A DNA stretch of 34,828 nucleotides from Chryseobacterium gleum. GTDB taxonomy: Bacteria; Bacteroidota; Bacteroidia; Flavobacteriales_D; UBA2798. The translations under genes and the position numbers were made by a program. Below the pieces are notes generated by a model. The model was given only the letters and a program-made list of their open reading frames with translations, was not told the origin of the DNA and searched no databases. Each line of letters starts with the position of its first letter. Position 1 is the stretch's first letter. This document shows, piece by piece, positions 30,972 to 34,828 of the stretch. The stretch lies in assembly GCA_945865695.1 (NCBI GenBank), contig CAMBFX010000012.1, positions 1-34,828 on the forward strand. Reading direction: 5' to 3'.

Positions 30972-32168
30972 TTATTTTTGATTTTTATTCCTTAACCATC
31001 TAGGAAGAATAATGGCCCCAATAAATAAATAAGGGTAATAACTAATTAAGCGCCAAAGAATAGCCAAAATTGCCACGAGACCAAAAGGAATAAAATCATT
31101 TAAAAAACCAGAAAAGGCAAATTCAGCAATTCCACTGCCTCCAGGTGTTGGACTTATCAATAAAATCACCCACATGCTCAATTGACGAGCAAAAACCAAA
31201 AGTTGATCCGCCATCGGTGAAAAAGCCCAAACTAAGCAATTGATCACCATAAATCGTCCCATCCATGAAAAAACAGTGGCTCCAAAAACAATACCCCAAA
31301 ATGAAATAGACTTTCGTTTAAATTCTTTGGAAGCAACTATAATATCATTACCTGTTTTTTCAACTCTAGATTTAAATCTTTTTAGAAAAAATAGTTGGCA
31401 AAAAAACAATAGAAATTTTTTAAACCAATAAGGCGCAATAAAAATGGCCACTAATAAAAATAAAACGATTAAAAAAATGACAGAAAAAGCAATTAAGAAC
31501 AAAGTGAATGGATTTAATGTCCATCCGAATAAATGGGTAGTAAATTCATTAGGAAAAAAGGCTTCAGTGCCCACCAACAAAATAGTTATAGGAACAATTA
31601 AGATATAGAATAACTCATCCAATAAAGCCGTTATTAAAACAATCGCAGTTGATTTCCCAAGGTTAATTCCTTCCCTTTTTAAAATGAACATGGCCACAGA
31701 CGCTCCTCCAACAATGCCTGGGGTCATGGCAGACGCAAATTCCCAAATCATAATAACACGAAAAGATTGTTTCCAAGATAATTCCTTTCCCGTTAAATGG
31801 CGAATACGAATCATATAACCTATGTCCCTAACACACATCATCACTAAAGCCAAGAAAAGGAAAAAAATGGTAGTAGAATTTAGTTCAATTTCCGTTAACG
31901 CATCAGTAAAATTTCTCTTGGAATAATTACCATTATCCGATTTTTTAAATTCACTTTCATTCGTAAAATCAACTATTTTGTTCCCGTTGGTATCTAACCA
32001 CACATATTCGCCTTTACTATCCTCTGTTTTATAAAATTCCACTTCAGAAACTGCACCATACAAAAGCCAAGAAGCAAACATAATACCCAAAATGATAGGA
32101 ATAAAAATTTTCCAGTTCAATTTAATTGGTGAGGTTTCTTTTTTTTCGGATGTTTGTACTTCTTTCAT
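30972..32168 (-). CDS. UPF0104 / LPG-synthase-TM family integral membrane protein
   Basis: A 398-residue multi-pass membrane protein. A short lysine-rich cytoplasmic N-terminus precedes the first helix (IFIPIILGIMFASWLLYGAV), then a periplasmic segment of ~55 residues and about seven further helices. The motifs SAMTPGIVGGASVAMFILKR and LISPTPGGSGIAEFAFSGFL are diagnostic of the membrane domain found in lysylphosphatidylglycerol synthases (MprF) and UPF0104 proteins. The soluble aminoacyl-transferase domain is absent, so a flippase-like or unknown lipid-related role is more likely than LPG synthesis. The extra soluble loop between helices 1 and 2 (~35-90) is unusual for the family. A -7 box (TAATTTTG) lies 17 nt upstream. 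Divergent from the ArsC-like gene. Confidence 0.88.
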   Translation of the reverse strand: MKEVQTSEKKETSPIKLNWKIFIPIILGIMFASWLLYGAVSEVEFYKTEDSKGEYVWLDTNGNKIVDFTNESEFKKSDNGNYSKRNFTDALTEIELNSTTIFFLFLALVMMCVRDIGYMIRIRHLTGKELSWKQSFRVIMIWEFASAMTPGIVGGASVAMFILKREGINLGKSTAIVLITALLDELFYILIVPITILLVGTEAFFPNEFTTHLFGWTLNPFTLFLIAFSVIFLIVLFLLVAIFIAPYWFKKFLLFFCQLFFLKRFKSRVEKTGNDIIVASKEFKRKSISFWGIVFGATVFSWMGRFMVINCLVWAFSPMADQLLVFARQLSMWVILLISPTPGGSGIAEFAFSGFLNDFIPFGLVAILAILWRLISYYPYLFIGAIILPRWLRNKNQK

Positions 32169-32185
32169 TCAGGTTTGCGAAGAAA

Positions 32186-32193
32186 CAAAATTA
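32186..32193 (-). promoter_or_regulatory. Putative -7 box of the UPF0104 gene
   Basis: TAATTTTG on the minus strand fits TAnnTTTG and lies 17 nt before the ATG at 32168. No -33 TTG is visible at the expected distance. Confidence 0.4.
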
Positions 32194-32202
32194 ACTATTT
32201 AC

Positions 32203-32565
32203 ATGAAGAAAATTTATCATTTAGCCAATTGCTCCACCTGCCAAAGAATCTTGAAAGATTTAAAACCTGGCAAAGATTTTATCCTTCAAGACATCAAAAC
32301 CGAAAAAATCACTTCTGAACAGCTTGAGGAAATGAAAAAAATTGCCGGTAGTTATGAATCTCTTTTCAGTCGCGTAGCGCTTAAATTTCGATCAATGGGG
32401 TTAAATGAAATGAATTTAACAGAAAAAGACTATCGAAAATATATCCTTGAAGAATACACTTTCCTTAGAAGACCTGTGGTGATTATCGAAAATGAAATCT
32501 TCATCGGCAATGCCAAAAGTGTAACAGAAGCCGCTAAAAAATCCATGCAAAAGAAAAAGCCTTGA
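32203..32565 (+). CDS. ArsC/Spx-family thioredoxin-fold protein
   Basis: The ATG at 32203 gives 120 residues, the normal length for the ArsC/Spx/YffB family; an in-frame ATG at 32092 would overlap the divergent gene and is rejected. The thioredoxin-like fold begins KIYHLANCSTCQRILKDL with a CxxC pair (Cys9, Cys12), as in Spx; most arsenate reductases of this family have a single Cys. The Arg-Pro at the conserved cis-Pro region (FLRRPVVIIENEIFIGN) is present. No other ars genes are nearby, so arsenate reduction is not supported by context; a thiol-redox or Spx-like role is equally possible. The stop codon lies inside the terminator hairpin of the opposing gene. Confidence 0.85.
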   Translation: MKKIYHLANCSTCQRILKDLKPGKDFILQDIKTEKITSEQLEEMKKIAGSYESLFSRVALKFRSMGLNEMNLTEKDYRKYILEEYTFLRRPVVIIENEIFIGNAKSVTEAAKKSMQKKKP

Positions 32566-32591
32566 TTCTTATAACAAAAAAAATCAAGGCT
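32558..32591 (-). terminator. Terminator of the peptide-binding protein gene
   Basis: A 10-bp perfect stem (AGCCTTGATT/AATCAAGGCT, 32558-32567 and 32582-32591) is followed on the minus strand by TTTTTCTTTT. It overlaps the stop codon of the ArsC-like gene. Confidence 0.8.
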
Positions 32592-32630
32592 CTCTAATAT
32601 TATTCTAAAGATAATTTATTTTGGTTTCTT

Positions 32631-34439
32631 TTATTTTGCTTTTTTCTTGACTTCTTCAGCAGTATATTCTTTCATATAAATATCACTTAAATCAAAATAA
32701 TCCATTGAATTATTATAGAAGTTATGTACTTCTGATTTAATTAAACGATAATTCATTGCGTACCATAAGATAATAACTGGACAGTCGTCCAACATGATTC
32801 TTTCTGCTTGCGCAAAATATTTCAATCTTTCCTCTTCTGTTTTTGCAGCTATACCTTTTTCATACAACTCATCAAACTTTGGATTTTTGTATCTCATAGA
32901 ATTTGGATGAGATGGCTCCTCTAATGACTCTGGAACGTTTTTTCCATAGGCTAAACTCAAAAATGTTTCTGGACTTGGAAAATCTGCAACCCATGCCGAA
33001 CGGAAAATATCTGCCTTACCAAATTTTGCATCTTCCATCTTTTGTTCTCTAGAAACTTGGTTCAATTCAACATTTACACCTAGCGTTCTTGTCCACATAT
33101 TGGCAATAGCATTGGCAACTCTAGAATTTACAGAACCTCCATAATTCAACTCTAGATTAATAGTAGGAAATCCTTTTCCATTTGGATAACCCGCCTGCGC
33201 CATTAATTTTTGAGCCATTTCCGGATTATAAGTATAACCACGAGTCATTGAAGTGTCATATTTATTAAACTGATAAATAGGTGGAACTAATCCATAATTT
33301 CCAGTTCTATTTTGACGTGGACCATTTCCAGCAGCTTGCTCCTTCAATACATCTTCATACAATTTTGTACGATCTACAGACATGGCTAATGCCTTTCTTA
33401 CTCTCACATCTTGAAATTGCTTTCGAGTTAAGTTCATTTCATAATAATGAGCCACCATTTCAGATTGATTTAACAAAATGAATTTAGGTGGTTTAGAAGC
33501 GAAGTCGGTATAATTACTTTGTACAATTTCAGATACTTTCTCAGATGGTAAACCATAAATCATAGATAAATCTCCGTTCATAAATTGATCTAATGAAGTA
33601 ATATCTTCTTCCACAATTCTTACTTCTACTCCTGCTAAATACGGTAATTGATTATCGAATTTATCTTTAACATGATAGTTGGGATTACGATCTAATACTA
33701 ACTTCGTCTTATTACTTTTCTTTTCATTAAAGACAAATGGGCCAGTACCTACAGTAGATTTTAAACCATATTTTTCATAAGCTTCTTTTGGAATAATAGA
33801 GGTAGTTGGATTTGCAACTATATATAAAAATGATGAGGATGATTTTACCGTTTTCAAAACAATAGTATAATCATCTTTTATTTCAATTCCAGTAATTGTT
33901 TTAGCCTCTCCATTATAAAATTCTGTTGCCCCTAATAAACGATCTTTAAAAGAATTTTGAAATACATTATCACTTACTCCTTTTGAACAAAGCAATTCAT
34001 ACGAAAATTGAACATCTGAAGCCAATAATTCGCGACCTTTTCCATCCTTGAAGCAGGCGTTATCATGAAACTTCACTCCCTTTTTAAGTTTAAAAGTAAA
34101 TTCAGTCATTTCATCATTAACCGCCCATTCGGTAGCGATTGCCCCTGTAATAGAAAGATCTTTTTGAACTAATTTAAGCAGGCCTTCGTACATTTGTGAA
34201 ACCACATGGGCTGAAGCAATATCCTCAACTATAGCAGGAAATAGAGTTTGAATTTTTTCATCTTCGGAATAAACGAAGTAACTGCCATAAGAAACATCTC
34301 CTTTGGCTGGAGGTAGTTTTAATTCTGTTTGTCCGGATTTATCTTTGCCAACGTCTTTATAATCAGACTCATTTCCGCCACCACAAGCGGCTAAAAATAG
34401 GGCTCCAGAAAGGAGAAAAAAATGTGTTTTTCTTAACAT
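32631..34439 (-). CDS. ABC-transporter peptide-binding lipoprotein (SBP family 5, OppA/DppA-like)
   Basis: A 602-residue protein with a lipoprotein leader (FFLLSGALFLAACGGG, cysteine ~19) and the family 5 solute-binding fold. Typical segments are DIASAHVVSQMYEGLLKL, ITGAIATEWAVNDEMTEFTF, TFKLKKGVKFHDNACF, TVGTGPFVFNEKKS, RKQFQDVRVRKALAMSVDR and MLDDCPVIILWYAMNYRLI. Family members capture oligopeptides, dipeptides or nickel for an ABC importer. No permease or ATPase gene is adjacent, so it acts with a transporter encoded elsewhere or as an orphan binding protein; in Bacteroidota it may be held at the inner membrane. The terminator lies 40 bp downstream. Ligand unknown. Confidence 0.92.
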   Translation of the reverse strand: MLRKTHFFLLSGALFLAACGGGNESDYKDVGKDKSGQTELKLPPAKGDVSYGSYFVYSEDEKIQTLFPAIVEDIASAHVVSQMYEGLLKLVQKDLSITGAIATEWAVNDEMTEFTFKLKKGVKFHDNACFKDGKGRELLASDVQFSYELLCSKGVSDNVFQNSFKDRLLGATEFYNGEAKTITGIEIKDDYTIVLKTVKSSSSFLYIVANPTTSIIPKEAYEKYGLKSTVGTGPFVFNEKKSNKTKLVLDRNPNYHVKDKFDNQLPYLAGVEVRIVEEDITSLDQFMNGDLSMIYGLPSEKVSEIVQSNYTDFASKPPKFILLNQSEMVAHYYEMNLTRKQFQDVRVRKALAMSVDRTKLYEDVLKEQAAGNGPRQNRTGNYGLVPPIYQFNKYDTSMTRGYTYNPEMAQKLMAQAGYPNGKGFPTINLELNYGGSVNSRVANAIANMWTRTLGVNVELNQVSREQKMEDAKFGKADIFRSAWVADFPSPETFLSLAYGKNVPESLEEPSHPNSMRYKNPKFDELYEKGIAAKTEEERLKYFAQAERIMLDDCPVIILWYAMNYRLIKSEVHNFYNNSMDYFDLSDIYMKEYTAEEVKKKAK

Positions 34440-34557
34440 GTGTTTAGATTTAGACCAAGTTCAATAATACTTCAATATGGAGCAAAATTGCAAAAAATTC
34501 GGCTTAATGACTATTTAATCTCATGATTTTAATGATTCATAGTGATATATTTAAATA

Positions 34558-34828
34558 CACTGTTGTCCGATATACTTCAAATATAGCAAATAGATTTCTG
34601 AAACCACTTGATTTTAAAGGGTTTTTAATTTGACATTTAAAAGTAAGCTCCCAATTCAACTTGTGTTTATTTGCAATAACAATTGTTTTGACTCAGTTTT
34701 TATCCAATCTTTTTCTGGATTTTCAAGAAATTTTATCAGGTTGATATAATTGAATAAATGTAATCGGCAAAAGCTGGTGAGATTAGAAAACGACCATTTT
34801 CGTTTAAGTTTTTTATTGATTACGGTCA
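34558..34828 (-). mobile_element. Probable end of an insertion sequence entering from the right edge
   Basis: The tail of a transposase-like gene (stop at 34656) is followed by ~100 bp of AT-rich DNA. A candidate terminal sequence, CACTGTTGTCCGATA, begins at 34558. I recall similar ends on IS4-like elements of Bacteroidota, but the other end and any target duplication lie outside the window, so the boundary is uncertain. The stretch between the peptide-binding gene and 34558 (~115 bp) shows nothing else. Confidence 0.4.
34656..34828 (-). CDS. Transposase-like protein, C-terminal fragment (5' part outside window)
   Basis: The frame is open from the window edge to a TGA at 34656-34658 and gives 56 residues with no start codon in view. 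It contains KLKRKWSFSNLTSFCRLHLF followed by NYINLIKFLENPEKDW. The run of basic residues followed by 'SFCRLHLFNYINL' resembles the last helices of IS4-type DDE transposases of Bacteroidota, where the tail follows the catalytic glutamate. The DDE residues themselves would be outside the window. Base composition is like the host. Family assignment is tentative. Confidence 0.5.
   Translation of the reverse strand, partial: TVINKKLKRKWSFSNLTSFCRLHLFNYINLIKFLENPEKDWIKTESKQLLLQINTS

Noticed and set aside
32203-32565. Arsenate resistance locus
   Set aside because: The ArsC/Spx-like gene stands alone and has a CxxC pair; there is no arsR, arsB or acr3 gene nearby.
32631-34439. Complete oligopeptide ABC importer operon
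   Set aside because: Only the substrate-binding protein is present; the flanking genes encode neither permease nor ATPase.
34578-34585. TATATTTG on the minus strand as a promoter of the peptide-binding protein gene
   Set aside because: It fits the -7 consensus but lies ~140 nt from the start codon, has no -33 TTG at a suitable distance, and falls inside the suspected insertion sequence.

Overview
The window comes from a low-GC member of the phylum Bacteroidota, probably an environmental lineage near Flavobacteriales or Sphingobacteriia. The evidence is TAnnTTTG-type -7 promoter boxes, few Shine-Dalgarno sites, several secreted proteins ending in type IX secretion (T9SS) sorting domains, SUMF1-domain lipoproteins, a TPR/SpoIIE phosphatase, the long two-domain form of IspG, and Bacteroidota-style intergenic palindromes. 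Most genes are chromosomal housekeeping or cell-envelope genes; accessory DNA is concentrated between them.

Layout. 1-3.8 kb: the 3' end of a BNR/sortilin-type hydrolase-like protein, a collapsed paralogue remnant, a TPR-SpoIIE phosphatase and a convergent SUMF1-domain protein. 3.9-7.5 kb: glutamate dehydrogenase with a palindromic terminator, then two lipoprotein genes. 7.5-12.2 kb: ispG and a TonB-family gene (minus strand) and lysS (plus strand). 12.2-15.5 kb: an accessory stretch with two tandem repeat units, a HEIGH-motif metalloprotease, a small unknown gene, and a DUF559 (Vsr-like) nuclease gene embedded in copies of a three-stem palindromic repeat and bracketed by two near-identical terminator copies. 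15.5-21.4 kb: a four-gene minus-strand cluster of secreted proteins (tail-fibre-like protein, two T9SS cargo proteins, a lipoprotein). 21.7-26.7 kb: polA, then two exported proteins and a beta-barrel-like protein. 26.8-34.4 kb: an M43 metalloprotease with PKD and sorting domains, a TrkA-type K+ regulator, a trans-sulfuration enzyme, a UPF0104 membrane protein, an ArsC/Spx-like protein and a peptide-binding lipoprotein. The right edge holds what looks like the tail of a transposase, so an insertion sequence probably enters there.

The most unusual material is the repeat system. At least six palindromic elements (7491, 12288, 12397, 14675, 15230, 15327) share one architecture: a GC-rich hairpin next to a variable hairpin, with an outer closing stem in most copies. 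Paired base changes between copies indicate that the fold is maintained. One element supplies the last eight codons and stop of the DUF559 nuclease gene, two more lie close by, and the block is flanked by 43-bp direct repeats that each carry a terminator. I propose, as inference only, that this is a repeat family linked to a Vsr-like nuclease, analogous in layout to REP elements and their RAYT transposases. Other points of note are several TAnnTTTG boxes only 4-5 nt from start codons (possible leaderless mRNAs), a 15-bp perfect inverted repeat across the ispG stop codon, and an 8-bp tandem repeat in the polA promoter.
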